A stretch of 64,000 nt of DNA from a virus (IMGVR_UViG_3300032287_003317:1-64000); one strand, 5' to 3'; shown: positions 33,108 to 41,620, numbered from the stretch's first letter. Made by a program: numbers and translations. Notes: generated from the letters alone by a model not told the origin.

Positions 33108-34721
33108 ATGATATTTGGTTACTTCACCCTATTTGTTGCATTACTGATCGAAGTTGTAGGTGCCTACTACAGCATCACCGGCCTTGCAGCAATCTTTTCG
33201 GGTGCAGTAATTCCAATCCTGATCATGGGCGGAGTACTAGAAGTTGGCAAAGTCACTGCCGCTGTTTGGTTAAAGAACAATTGGCACAGAGCCGGTGTAC
33301 AGTTCAAGTTATATCTACTGCCTGCTGTTATACTACTAATGTTTATTACCTCAATGGGTATCTTTGGTTTCCTAAGCAAAGCACACAACGATCAAAATTT
33401 GATTTCAGGTGATGTACTGGGCAAGATTGCCATTTACGATGAAAAAATAAAAATCCAGCGAGACAACATTGATTCGGCTCGTCGTGCTCTACAACAAATG
33501 GATGCCGCAGTTGATCAAACCATGAGTCGTAGTACCACAGAATCTGGTGCCGATAAAGCCACTGCCATACGTCGCAGTCAAGCACGTGAACGCACAAACT
33601 TACAAAATGAAATAGCTCGAGCACAAACGGAAATTGTCCGACTGAATGATCAACGTGCTCCGATTGCCGCTGAAGTACGCAAGGTCGAAGCCGAAGTGGG
33701 TCCTATCAAATATATTGCCAAACTGATCTATGGTGACAACCCTGATGCCAACTTGCTGGAACAAGCAGTGGTCTGGGTCATCATCATGATTGTTGCTGTG
33801 TTTGATCCACTAGCCCTGGTGCTGATCTTGGCTGCACAACAAAGTATTCGTTGGGCACGTGGAGAGGATGCAGAAGAACCTGTTGCCACAGACGCAAAGC
33901 CAAATCGATTTACGCAATTCACAGAAAAGATTCGACGCCGCTTTATCAAAGATGATGCCCCGGACTTTGAAGGTGTCAAGTTGCCCGACGGTACCTGGGT
34001 GCAAACTGGTCCAGCATTCAATACTGCTGAACCCCCAGAAGAATATACCAGCATTGACGAAGTCAATCGTCAGCTGGCAGACGCTCGTGAAGATCACTCT
34101 GAAGGCAGTTTGGTTGTAGAAGACGAACCAGATGATGAAGATCACAAACCATTCAAAGGACAAGGACTGTCTCCCACAGGTTTGGTAAGCACTCCTTATA
34201 TACAGGCTGAAGTCGACGACGAAGGCGAGAAACAAGCAAAAGCGTTTCTCAAAGATGAATATTACGATTTAGATGAAAAAACAGATCCATTTATGGAAGA
34301 CCTGGTCATGGCCAAAGAAGAACCTAAAACAGAACCGGTAGTGGTTGTTGACACACCAAACCCCAGAGCCGCTGAAGCCGCACCCGGCGCAGGCCGTGGT
34401 GCCATGTATTCAGCACCCATACAGGCAGACAACGCACCACAATTGGGCAAGGCCGCCAACACCGGATTTGGCAATGAGTTCCCTGCCAACCCACAAAAAG
34501 GTGATGTTTATTTGAGAACTGATTATTTGCCAAATCGGTTATACAAGTTCAACGAAAAGAAGTGGATCGAGGTTGACAAAAGCTCTACAGACGTGTATGC
34601 TTATGAAGAAGCGTATATTCGTCATTTGATCGAAGAAATCGAAGCCAATAGATATGACGCAGATACCTTGACAGATGTAGAACGTGAACAGATTGCTGAA
34701 TACCTAAGGAAAAATGCATAG
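33108..34721 (+). CDS. Membrane protein with coiled coil and long cytoplasmic tail
   Basis: 537 residues: three N-terminal membrane spans (about 2-22, 30-50, 64-86), a coiled-coil region (about 105-195, DEKIKIQRDNIDSARRALQQM), a further span (about 212-238, VVWVIIMIVAVFDPLALVLI), then a long acidic, disordered tail with FNEKKWIEVDK near 475. Similar large membrane proteins occur in T4-like aquatic phages without known function. No Shine-Dalgarno is obvious before ATG 33108. Could remodel host membrane or block superinfection (speculative). Confidence 0.65.
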   Translation: MIFGYFTLFVALLIEVVGAYYSITGLAAIFSGAVIPILIMGGVLEVGKVTAAVWLKNNWHRAGVQFKLYLLPAVILLMFITSMGIFGFLSKAHNDQNLISGDVLGKIAIYDEKIKIQRDNIDSARRALQQMDAAVDQTMSRSTTESGADKATAIRRSQARERTNLQNEIARAQTEIVRLNDQRAPIAAEVRKVEAEVGPIKYIAKLIYGDNPDANLLEQAVVWVIIMIVAVFDPLALVLILAAQQSIRWARGEDAEEPVATDAKPNRFTQFTEKIRRRFIKDDAPDFEGVKLPDGTWVQTGPAFNTAEPPEEYTSIDEVNRQLADAREDHSEGSLVVEDEPDDEDHKPFKGQGLSPTGLVSTPYIQAEVDDEGEKQAKAFLKDEYYDLDEKTDPFMEDLVMAKEEPKTEPVVVVDTPNPRAAEAAPGAGRGAMYSAPIQADNAPQLGKAANTGFGNEFPANPQKGDVYLRTDYLPNRLYKFNEKKWIEVDKSSTDVYAYEEAYIRHLIEEIEANRYDADTLTDVEREQIAEYLRKNA

Positions 34722-35004
34722 TAACTTTATTACCCCGCCCGACCTAATCGAAACAGTACTAGTGGTCAACGCCACTGAAGAACAAATCAAATCCTGTGCC
34801 GATGCTTGCAGAAACAGCAGTCGTGCCTATAATGTTTACTTTTATCATACAGACATGCGAGACGTGTATTGGTTAGGCCAAGCAGTCCAACGTGCAGAAA
34901 CCATTTTACAAGCGGCTGATGCAGAAGTACCTGTACTGTGTCCTACCATCAAGTTCGGCACAGATCAAGAATTAACTCAACCTGAAGACTATTTCAATAA
35001 ATAA
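34714..35004 (+). CDS. Small unknown protein
   Basis: 96 residues, soluble (DLIETVLVVNATEEQIKSC, YNVYFYHTDMRDVYWLG). Overlaps the membrane protein gene by 8 bases and ends 6 bases before bS21. No family recognised. Confidence 0.6.
   Translation: MHSNFITPPDLIETVLVVNATEEQIKSCADACRNSSRAYNVYFYHTDMRDVYWLGQAVQRAETILQAADAEVPVLCPTIKFGTDQELTQPEDYFNK
34997..35003 (+). promoter_or_regulatory. T4-like late promoter core (ATAAATA) in front of bS21, near-leaderless
   Basis: CAATAAATAAACAACTATGG: the motif ends 7 bases before ATG 35011 with no ribosome site between, so the late mRNA would start at or next to the AUG. Confidence 0.6.
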
Positions 35005-35010
35005 ACAACT

Positions 35011-35262
35011 ATGGCATACACACCAAAAGGCGGTCCAATCGTTTGTAGAGGTAACACAGTCACATTGCGTGAAGGTGAACCTGTAGAAAAAGCTCTACGT
35101 AAATTCAAGAAGAAAGTGCTGGAATCCGGCCTGCTTCGTGAACTCAAAGAGCGTGAAACTTACGAAAAACCTACCACACGTCGCAAGAAAGCCAAAGCAG
35201 CAGCCAAGAATCGTTGGCGCAAAAAACTAGCTAGCGAATCGCTTCCTAAGAAACTCTACTAG
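35011..35262 (+). CDS. rpsU: Ribosomal protein bS21
   Basis: 83 residues. REGEPVEKALRKFKKKVLESG, LLRELKERETYEKP and the basic tail RRKKAKAAAKNRWRKKL match bS21 throughout. bS21 sits by the anti-Shine-Dalgarno end of 16S rRNA and influences start-site choice. Phage copies are known in several large and marine phages and may replace host bS21 to favour viral messages. The ATG has a late-promoter motif 7 bases upstream but no Shine-Dalgarno. Its 3' end overlaps the converging minus-strand gene by 17 bases. Confidence 0.95.
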   Translation: MAYTPKGGPIVCRGNTVTLREGEPVEKALRKFKKKVLESGLLRELKERETYEKPTTRRKKAKAAAKNRWRKKLASESLPKKLY

Positions 35263-36226
35263 CAATATCAGCAAACATACATTGTTGAAACGCTGGACTA
35301 TACACAAGATCCAGATTTTTTTGACGGCGGTGGTATGTATCTGCCCAAATCTGATCTAAATCCTGTGCTAACAAATTGGTAATTGCCGTCATTAGCATGG
35401 CAATCTTCGTTTCTAAATTGGGTTCTTGATCGTACGCATGATCGACGATGTCATCAAATACATCTACACCAACGTCTCTAAGATACTCGATAGTTCCCAC
35501 AGATCCCAATATTAAAAATAACTGTCCGGAGAATATGGGCTTCCAAGTTTTTTCACTGATAAACGTATTTTCAGTACGACTTTCGGGCAAGTAATCTACG
35601 TAACAGGTTTGATATGTTGGACAAGCGTTGCTTTCAAATTTGTCCATGTCATCCGCCACACTTAGTCTAAGCGGATAGATCGAACGCAAATAGTCAGCGT
35701 CTTGTGCAGTGATCATATTCAAAACGTCTGTACTGAGATAATCATACTGTTCAGATATGTCTGGATAGATCCATCCAAAACTTTTTTGTACACTATCAAA
35801 CCACGGTTGTTTGCTCATGGCCACAAAGTTTAATGTTTTATGAGTCCATGGATTTTTGGTCAAGCAACTTATCGGGTGTGGTCTAAGGGTTGTAATGTCG
35901 GGACGTTGATTGTTTGGATCCCGCAACATACCAGCATAGTATCTTGGCAAGTGTACTATTTTAGAATGTTTATTGAAATGATAATGATAGTTTGAAGTGG
36001 TCAAAATAAACTCTTGCTGTAAATTTAATCCTGCTATCCACTCCAGGTATTCCAGCTCATTGTCTTCTGGTCCAAAACTTTTATCAAATATGATCAATTC
36101 GGCACTGGGATTTGTGGCAATTTGTTCTAGGATTTCCAGCCGTCGGTCATTGCCAGGTAACCCGTAGCCATTGACAACTATGGGTAATATTTGTTTTTTT
36201 GGGTTGAATAAATTATAAGGATACAT
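35246..36226 (-). CDS. Glycosyltransferase-like protein (paralog 1 of 3)
   Basis: 326 residues. The C-terminal half carries ENTFISEKTWKPIFSGQLFL, LRDVGVDVFDDIVDHAYDQE, the motif set shared with the minus-strand genes at 54520 and 60382. In each, S/TEKxxKPI is followed by F..LG..G...YLR..G...FD..ID..YD. This resembles the donor-binding half of GT47/exostosin- or GT10-like transferases common in T4-like phages. Substrate unknown; possibly modifies host surface sugar or phage component. Start at 36226 lies next to the promoter region of hsp20 on the other strand. Confidence 0.6.
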   Translation of the reverse strand: MYPYNLFNPKKQILPIVVNGYGLPGNDRRLEILEQIATNPSAELIIFDKSFGPEDNELEYLEWIAGLNLQQEFILTTSNYHYHFNKHSKIVHLPRYYAGMLRDPNNQRPDITTLRPHPISCLTKNPWTHKTLNFVAMSKQPWFDSVQKSFGWIYPDISEQYDYLSTDVLNMITAQDADYLRSIYPLRLSVADDMDKFESNACPTYQTCYVDYLPESRTENTFISEKTWKPIFSGQLFLILGSVGTIEYLRDVGVDVFDDIVDHAYDQEPNLETKIAMLMTAITNLLAQDLDQIWADTYHRRQKNLDLVYSPAFQQCMFADIASRVS

Positions 36227-36257
36227 TTGACAAACAGAATAAAATCGTGTATAAATA
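36227..36257 (+). promoter_or_regulatory. Dual sigma70/late-type promoter of hsp20
   Basis: TTGACA (36227-36232), 17-base spacer, TATAAA (36250-36255), which at the same time is a full late consensus TATAAATA (36250-36257). It could be read in both phases of infection. The leader (36258-36321) ends in TTAATTAAGGAGAAAAC. Confidence 0.65.
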
Positions 36258-36321
36258 CTTATGTAGATGCCCGGGTGGGGTCTACATTAAAGTCATACTT
36301 GCTTAATTAAGGAGAAAACAA

Positions 36322-36774
36322 ATGACAAACATTACACTTCACACACTCGATTTACCCACATTCGTTAACCAAATTCATCGCCATACCGTTGGCTTTGACA
36401 GTTTGTTCAATGAACTAAATCGCGGATTTGCCAACAGCAAAAGTGATAACTATCCCCCACACAATGTTATTCGCTTGGACGACCAACACCATGTGATTGA
36501 AATCGCAGTTGCTGGTTTTGCCGAAAGCGAAATTGATGTTGAACTAAAGGACAGCGTATTGACTGTTCGTGGCGAACAGGCTGCCAAAAACGAAGAGATT
36601 GAATACCTACACAAAGGTCTTTCAACTCGTAACTTTGAACGCACATTCCGTTTGGCCGACAACACCGAAGTTAAAGGTGCCACAATCAAAAACGGTATCT
36701 TGGCCATTGCTTTAGAGCACATTGTTCCTGAAGAACAAAAACCTAAAAAAATTGCCATTACGTTTGCAAAATAA
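36322..36774 (+). CDS. hsp20: Small heat-shock protein Hsp20
   Basis: 150 residues with an alpha-crystallin domain: YPPHNVIRLDDQHHVIEIAVAGF, LTVRGEQ, FERTFRLADNTEV, IKNGILAIALEHIVPE, and a C-terminal KKIAITF giving the I-x-I-like oligomer tail. It holds unfolded proteins for refolding; T4-like cyanophages often carry one, probably for virion assembly. ClpS follows 54 bases downstream. Confidence 0.95.
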   Translation: MTNITLHTLDLPTFVNQIHRHTVGFDSLFNELNRGFANSKSDNYPPHNVIRLDDQHHVIEIAVAGFAESEIDVELKDSVLTVRGEQAAKNEEIEYLHKGLSTRNFERTFRLADNTEVKGATIKNGILAIALEHIVPEEQKPKKIAITFAK

Positions 36775-36792
36775 GTAATAGGTGTGTATAAT
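36764..36792 (+). promoter_or_regulatory. sigma70-type promoter of clpS
   Basis: TTGCAA (36764-36769), 17-base spacer, TATAAT (36787-36792), inside and just after the end of hsp20. Confidence 0.6.
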
Positions 36793-36820
36793 AAGGGGAA
36801 GGCAACTTATTCCCCTTATT
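36790..36820 (+). promoter_or_regulatory. 11-bp perfect hairpin in the clpS leader
   Basis: AATAAGGGGAA (36790-36800) pairs with TTCCCCTTATT (36810-36820), 9-base loop. It lies just upstream of ATG 36829 and contains the only purine-rich ribosome-site-like segment (AAGGGGAA). It might work as a terminator for hsp20 transcripts or a translation switch for clpS. Confidence 0.6.
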
Positions 36821-36828
36821 AAAATATC

Positions 36829-37158
36829 ATGAGCGAAACAATGTCAAAAACCAAAACCCAGTCGGTAGTGCGTACCCGTATTGAACCCAAGCTCAATATC
36901 GGTGAGCCACCACAGTTCCGTGTGATCTATATCAACGATGAACAGACCACGCAGGAATTTGTAGTAGAAACACTCAAGGTCATATTCAACTATGATGAAG
37001 GCGCCGCTGTGTCATTGACCATGAAGGTACACGAAGAAGGTTCAGCAGTGGTAGCAGTATTACCCTACGAAATGGCCGAACAAAAAGGCATTGAGGTTAC
37101 CTTACTGGCTCGCAACAACGGGTTTCCTTTACAAGTCAAAATCGAACAAGACAGATGA
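36829..37158 (+). CDS. clpS: ClpS, ClpA adaptor for N-degron substrates
   Basis: 109 residues. FRVIYINDEQTTQEFVVETLKV matches the ClpS pocket motif (NDxxTxxEFVVxxL), followed by MKVHEEGSAVVAVLPYEMAE with the conserved His, and a PLQVKIEQD end. It should redirect ClpAP to proteins with N-terminal Leu/Phe/Tyr/Trp. A phage copy could speed removal of chosen host or phage proteins. Overlaps the next gene by 4 bases. ATG 36841 is an alternative start. Confidence 0.93.
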   Translation: MSETMSKTKTQSVVRTRIEPKLNIGEPPQFRVIYINDEQTTQEFVVETLKVIFNYDEGAAVSLTMKVHEEGSAVVAVLPYEMAEQKGIEVTLLARNNGFPLQVKIEQDR

Positions 37159-37634
37159 TATTCAATCACATTCGTAAACTCAAAGACGATGGCAAGAAGA
37201 TTGGTATTACCTTCAGCACCTTCGACATGTTACACGCTGGACACATTGCCATGTTGGCCGAAGCAAAGAATCATTGCGACTACTTGATCGCTGGCTTACA
37301 AACAGATCCAACTATTGATCGACCTGACACCAAGAATAAACCTGTACAAAGTATAGTGGAACGTCAAATACAATTGGCCGCTTGCCGTTATGTGGACGAA
37401 GTGGTGGTTTATCAAACAGAACAAGACCTAGTTGACCTGTTGTTAATCCTTCCATTGGATATCCGAGTACTTGGTGTTGAATACCAAGACAAAGAGTATA
37501 CCGGTAAGTACGAGGGTCAACGCCGTGACATTCAGCCAATATTTAACGGTCGTGACCATTCATTTTCCAGTTCGGGACTACGCAGTCGTGTGGTGGAAGC
37601 CGAAAGCATGAAATTATTGACAAAAAAATCTTAA
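37155..37634 (+). CDS. Cytidylyltransferase-like protein (glycerol-3-phosphate cytidylyltransferase type)
   Basis: 159 residues. GITFSTFDMLHAGHIAMLAEAK contains the HxGH nucleotidyltransferase motif (HAGH), and FSSSGLRSRVVEAE is a variant of the ISTSxI/R signature. Size fits TagD-type CDP-glycerol synthases or related small-molecule cytidylyltransferases. It could feed head-group or surface-polymer synthesis, in line with the lipid genes at 47-53 kb. Substrate uncertain. Confidence 0.8.
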   Translation: MIFNHIRKLKDDGKKIGITFSTFDMLHAGHIAMLAEAKNHCDYLIAGLQTDPTIDRPDTKNKPVQSIVERQIQLAACRYVDEVVVYQTEQDLVDLLLILPLDIRVLGVEYQDKEYTGKYEGQRRDIQPIFNGRDHSFSSSGLRSRVVEAESMKLLTKKS

Positions 37635-37645
37635 TGTAGTATAAT
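37617..37645 (+). promoter_or_regulatory. sigma70 consensus promoter, leaderless
   Basis: TTGACA (37617-37622), 17-base spacer, TATAAT (37640-37645): both hexamers perfect. ATG 37652 is 7 bases after the -10 box, at the expected +1. The -35 lies in the end of the previous gene. Confidence 0.85.
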
Positions 37646-37651
37646 ACTAAC

Positions 37652-38209
37652 ATGGACATAATGTTAGATTTGGAATCACTAGGAACACGCCCAGACTGTG
37701 CTATTCTCACCCTGGGTGCTGTCAAGTTCGATCCTTACACTCCCGATAGTTTTAGCGACAGCCTATACTTACGCATAGACGTGGATGAACAGCTTGCCCT
37801 GGGTCGAGAAGTGCAACAAGATACACTGGCCTGGTGGTCAAATCAAGCAGAAGACGTCCGCGAGGAAGCCTTGGGCGAAGGCAACCGTGTTAGCCTGGAA
37901 TCAATGTATCGACAATTAAATAAATTTACAGTTGGTGTTGATGCCATCTGGTGTCAAGGCCCTGCGTTTGACATTGTTATCCTAGAAAACATTTACCGTC
38001 AGATGGGTTGGCCCACTCCTTGGCAGTTCTGGCAAATACGTGATAGCCGTACCTTGTTTCAAGTACACGGTGATCCTAGAGAAAAAGGCAAAGCAGGCCT
38101 ACACAATGCCTTAGAAGATTGCGTCAGCCAAGCACAGGGTGTGCAAGCAATATACCACTCATTGAAACTAGAAAAGCGTACCTACGCACGAGCAATGGAA
38201 CAAGCATAA
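37652..38209 (+). CDS. 3'-5' exonuclease, DEDDh type
   Basis: 185 residues. MLDLESLGTRPDCAILTLGA (D-x-E motif I), GPAFDIVILENIY (motif II Asp), and LHNALEDCVSQAQ (H-x(4)-D motif III) make a complete DEDDh active site, similar to Rv2179c-like exonucleases found in phages. It may degrade RNA or single-stranded DNA. Expressed from a consensus promoter with AUG at +1. Confidence 0.85.
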   Translation: MDIMLDLESLGTRPDCAILTLGAVKFDPYTPDSFSDSLYLRIDVDEQLALGREVQQDTLAWWSNQAEDVREEALGEGNRVSLESMYRQLNKFTVGVDAIWCQGPAFDIVILENIYRQMGWPTPWQFWQIRDSRTLFQVHGDPREKGKAGLHNALEDCVSQAQGVQAIYHSLKLEKRTYARAMEQA

Positions 38210-38514
38210 TGCAAATCATTTGGAATCGAGCGGCAGCAGAAAGTTTACGCACCAATCAAACTGTGCTAGAATTAGAAACATTTCCAGTTGGAGATCAAAC
38301 CATCACAGCATATTGTGTGGTGCCAGCTGAACGAGTATTTCCCGATATCGCACGTCTAGAAAATCTTAAAGAATTACACCAGGCATTTATAACAGCATTC
38401 AACAACAAAAATTATCAACTATGTCAGGACCTGGCACCAAATCTTGTTGGCGCTTTTGCTGGCGAACTGGATAGCTTTTATCAAGCCATACTAGATAAAA
38501 TTTCATCCCTGTAA
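38209..38514 (+). CDS. Unknown small protein
   Basis: 101 residues from ATG 38209 overlapping the exonuclease stop by 1 base (TAATG). Sequence IIWNRAAAESLRTNQTVLELETF then a helical C-terminus. No family recognised; translationally coupled to the exonuclease. Confidence 0.6.
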   Translation: MQIIWNRAAAESLRTNQTVLELETFPVGDQTITAYCVVPAERVFPDIARLENLKELHQAFITAFNNKNYQLCQDLAPNLVGAFAGELDSFYQAILDKISSL

Positions 38515-38534
38515 TTTTTCTACTTAAAACAAAA

Positions 38535-39701
38535 ATGACACAGTTGCATACGGATTCTTACGAAAATGGTTATTACCAAGTTGGTAATAAACTGTATGCA
38601 AACAAAATGCAAGCACTATATGATGCTACACAAACTAAACAAGATGTATCATGGCACTTCAACGATGACACTTATAAAAAAATAGATTGGACTAAACCTC
38701 CGAAAGAATCTTTGCTGGAATTGTATCGCCAGCGGGCACAGCAAATCAGAGACGAATACGACTATATTGTTCTCAGTTTCAGTGGCGGCGCCGACAGCCA
38801 TAATATACTACAAACATTTTTAAAAAACAACATAAAGTTAGACGAAATTTATACTAAATTTCCGTTACGTGCAGAGAGAAAATGGGTAGAAGCCAACACA
38901 CAAGATCTTGATGAACAGAATGTTGATAGTGAATGGGAATTTGCTGCCAGGCCCATGTTGGAGTATGTTGAAAAACACCACCCTGATATAAAAATTAGTT
39001 TTGATGATTCGTCGGACAGTTATGAACAATCAATCATACCTGAAAGTAGATTTCAAGCAGACACAGCCAATCATTATCAGGCCATTAGAACTTATACCAC
39101 GTGGAATAGAACCACAGACTCCATAGAACAACAAATGCGTTTAAATAAACGGATTGCGTTTGTGCAAGGACACGACAAAATACAGGTTATAAAAGTTGAT
39201 GAAAAATATCATGCTCATTTTGTAGATCGTGCAGCCGAAGAAACAATACCCGGCAGACACAATGAATGGTTTTACTGGACTAAAAAATTTCCACTGTTGC
39301 CTGTAGCCCAGGCACATCATGTGATGAATTTGTTTAAAGTAATAGATAATTTTAAAAATAATCCCGATAAAAAAACAAAACACTATAAAATATTGCAGAA
39401 AATGTTAAAACAACGCATTTTAGATATTAGGTTGCCAACGAATATAAAATATAGAGAATTTTATAGAGACGCTTGCTATCCGTATTGGGACGATAACACA
39501 TTTCAGGCAGGTAAAGTGCTGGGTCCAATGGTTGTCAAAAGTGAATATTGGGTAAAAAAACATAATCCTCAACTGTACGACTCTTGGGTCTGGGGCACAA
39601 ACCAATGGATAAACAACATTGATCAAAAGTATTTAAAAATCAAAGACAATGTCATTGTTGGCGCAGAAATAATGCATTCTTGTTTGTATTCTTTAGAGTA
39701 A
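38535..39701 (+). CDS. PP-loop ATPase-like protein (asparagine synthase/PAPS-reductase type)
   Basis: 388 residues. YIVLSFSGGADSHNIL gives an SGGxDS PP-loop at residues 83-88, as in ATP-pyrophosphatases that adenylate a substrate (asparagine synthase, QueC, PAPS reductase, TilS). The rest (WYWTKKFPLLPVAQAHHVMNLF) is rich in Lys and aromatics. Such proteins recur in T4-like aquatic phages near surface-modification genes, but the substrate is not known. Local AT content appears higher than in neighbouring genes. Confidence 0.7.
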   Translation: MTQLHTDSYENGYYQVGNKLYANKMQALYDATQTKQDVSWHFNDDTYKKIDWTKPPKESLLELYRQRAQQIRDEYDYIVLSFSGGADSHNILQTFLKNNIKLDEIYTKFPLRAERKWVEANTQDLDEQNVDSEWEFAARPMLEYVEKHHPDIKISFDDSSDSYEQSIIPESRFQADTANHYQAIRTYTTWNRTTDSIEQQMRLNKRIAFVQGHDKIQVIKVDEKYHAHFVDRAAEETIPGRHNEWFYWTKKFPLLPVAQAHHVMNLFKVIDNFKNNPDKKTKHYKILQKMLKQRILDIRLPTNIKYREFYRDACYPYWDDNTFQAGKVLGPMVVKSEYWVKKHNPQLYDSWVWGTNQWINNIDQKYLKIKDNVIVGAEIMHSCLYSLE

Positions 39702-39760
39702 ATTAAAACCACCACTTAATTTGTGCTAGATCCTGTTAAATACTAATAGGAGCTAGAGTC

Positions 39761-39788
39761 TTGACGATTCTACTGCCGATAATAATAA
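39761..39788 (+). promoter_or_regulatory. Possible sigma70-type promoter of the curli-like locus
   Basis: TTGACG (39761-39766) and TAATAA (39783-39788), 16-base spacer, followed by AAAAGAGGTAGCAGT and ATG 39806. A TTAAATA late-like motif lies upstream at 39736-39742. Confidence 0.45.
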
Positions 39789-39805
39789 TAAAAAGAGGTA
39801 GCAGT

Positions 39806-40285
39806 ATGCGTATGTTTAACCAGGTTATTCTAACCTTAATCGCTGTGTGGTCGACCACTATCTACGGCGCCCCTTTCAATGATTACAGTTTTAAAAGCCC
39901 AAGTTTCAATGGTTCAGGTTACAGTAGTCACGTCCTTACTATCGAAAATCAAGAGTTTTCACGCAGAGCACAGGTGGCCAAAGACATCCAAGCAGCCATT
40001 GACAAGGCCAAAGCCGATAAACAAAATACCAACATACAAAAGTTTTTAAACAACTTAGAGTCGCGTATCTACGCTCAGATCAGTCAAAACTTGGCCACTG
40101 CCATGTTTGCCAACAACAACTGTAGTGGCAGCAACAGCGTGGGTTGTTCAGGTACTTTGAACTTTGAGGGCAATACTATTTTCTGGAGCAAAGACAGTAG
40201 CAACATTTATCTGCAGGTCACAGACACAGTGGGCAACCAAACCACAATTACAGTACCGCTGGGTACATTTCAGTTTGGAAGTTAA
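39806..40285 (+). CDS. csgF: CsgF-like curli assembly factor
   Basis: 159 residues from ATG 39806 (AGAGG upstream). Signal peptide (about 1-21, ending STTIYGA), then a CsgF-type mature start: FNDYSFKSPSFNGSGYSSH (compare the NPNFGGNP.NG motif that plugs into CsgG), followed by VLTIENQEFSRR. The C-terminal half has NNNCSGSNSVGCSG (two Cys) and a beta-rich end. In bacteria CsgF binds the CsgG pore and anchors the nucleator. It abuts csgG with no gap, which strongly supports the call. Confidence 0.8.
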   Translation: MRMFNQVILTLIAVWSTTIYGAPFNDYSFKSPSFNGSGYSSHVLTIENQEFSRRAQVAKDIQAAIDKAKADKQNTNIQKFLNNLESRIYAQISQNLATAMFANNNCSGSNSVGCSGTLNFEGNTIFWSKDSSNIYLQVTDTVGNQTTITVPLGTFQFGS

Positions 40286-41620
40286 ATGCGTACATTATTC
40301 ACCTTACTCTTTGTCGCTATCTTAACTGGTTGTGCTGCCACGCAAAAAACTAGCATCACTGAATATCGTCCTGAACCCACGCCCAACAAAATGCAAAAAG
40401 AGTTTGATACATTACCACCACCCAATGGCAAGAAAGTCACAGCGGCAGTTTACAGTTTTGCTGATAAAACTGGTCAGCGTAAACCTACCCCGGGCATAGC
40501 CAGCTTGAGCTCGGCAGTGACCCAAGGTGCCGAAGTGTTCCTGATCAAGGCCTTACAAGACGTGGGTCGTGGTGAGTGGTTTGATGTAGTAGAACGTGTG
40601 GGCATAGATAGCTTGACCAAAGAACGTACCATCATACGACAAATGCGTGAAGCTTACGAGGGACCTGGTGCCAAGCCCTTGATGCCCCTACAATTTGCCG
40701 GCATCATCATGGAAGGTGGTATCATTGGCTATGACTCCAGCTCAGAGTCTGGTGGTGCCGCTTATAGATTTTTGGGCATTGGCCCACAGACACAGTATAG
40801 CAAAGATACTGTAACTATTAGTCTACGAGCCGTGAGTGTAAACACCGGCAAGGTCTTGGCCGCCGTGAGTGTGACCAAGATAGTTTACAGCACATCAGAT
40901 AGTGTGGCTGTGCTAAAGTTTATTGAAAATAAAAATATTGCTAGTCAAGTTTTTGGTAGTGCCAGCAACGCACTTAGCCCGACTGCCAGTATGTTTGAAT
41001 TTGAAACTGGATTAACAATTAACGAGCCTGGCACTTTGGCAGTCAAAGCCACAGTGGAAGCTGCCGTGGTTGAATTGATCAAAGAAGGTGAACGCAAAGG
41101 CGTTTGGAGCTTTAAGCGAGAGGAAACACGAAATGATGTCAAACCTGTTACAACAGTTACACCGCCTACGCCAGTCGCAGAACAACCAGCCAAAAAACCA
41201 GAGCCAGGGCCAGTCGCAGTCGCAGAAACCAAAGCACCAGTCCAAGCCCCTGTAACGTCACAACCGGAAGCAAAACCAGCACCAGCTCCTACCAGTCTGG
41301 AACGCCGTCCTGGGGAAAATCTAGCTGACAGCGTGAAACGAGTACAGTCCGAAGTAAAAACAAAAGAACCAGTGGCCAATCGAGTTTGGTTACGAGAAAC
41401 AGAATACATTTATAAAGAAACACGAGAAACCAGCCAAAGAACTTGGCAATTTCTTCGTGGTACAGAATTAACAGTAGTTGCTATCGAAGGTGAGTGGCTA
41501 CGGGTTAAGGATCATCAAGGTAGGGGTGGTTATGTTTTACAAAAAGTAGTATCAGCAACACCGTTGGTTGTTGGGGTCAACGAACCAAAGGTCAAGAGTG
41601 GTAAAGTAGAGACCAAATAA
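40286..41620 (+). CDS. csgG: CsgG-like outer-membrane secretion channel with C-terminal SH3-like domain
   Basis: 444 residues. Lipoprotein signal with lipobox LTGC (Cys at 16). The CsgG domain (about 20-275) is clear: KKVTAAVYSFADKTGQRKP, QGAEVFLIKALQDVG..EWFDVVERVGIDSLTKERTIIRQ, IIMEGGIIGYDSSSESGGAAYRFLGIG and VSVNTGKVLAAVSVTKIVYS. After it come a Pro/Ala linker (about 285-345) and an SH3b-like domain (LRGTELTVVAIEGEWLRVKD...GGYVLQK). E. coli CsgG ends after the first domain, so the SH3 extension is unusual; it may bind peptidoglycan. Forms the pore through which curlin subunits leave. Confidence 0.9.
   Translation: MRTLFTLLFVAILTGCAATQKTSITEYRPEPTPNKMQKEFDTLPPPNGKKVTAAVYSFADKTGQRKPTPGIASLSSAVTQGAEVFLIKALQDVGRGEWFDVVERVGIDSLTKERTIIRQMREAYEGPGAKPLMPLQFAGIIMEGGIIGYDSSSESGGAAYRFLGIGPQTQYSKDTVTISLRAVSVNTGKVLAAVSVTKIVYSTSDSVAVLKFIENKNIASQVFGSASNALSPTASMFEFETGLTINEPGTLAVKATVEAAVVELIKEGERKGVWSFKREETRNDVKPVTTVTPPTPVAEQPAKKPEPGPVAVAETKAPVQAPVTSQPEAKPAPAPTSLERRPGENLADSVKRVQSEVKTKEPVANRVWLRETEYIYKETRETSQRTWQFLRGTELTVVAIEGEWLRVKDHQGRGGYVLQKVVSATPLVVGVNEPKVKSGKVETK

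Noticed and set aside
39761-39805. TTG start giving CsgF a longer N-terminus (MTILLPIIIIKRG)
   Set aside because: The segment lies in the likely promoter and before a good AGAGG site; the ATG at 39806 gives a proper signal peptide.
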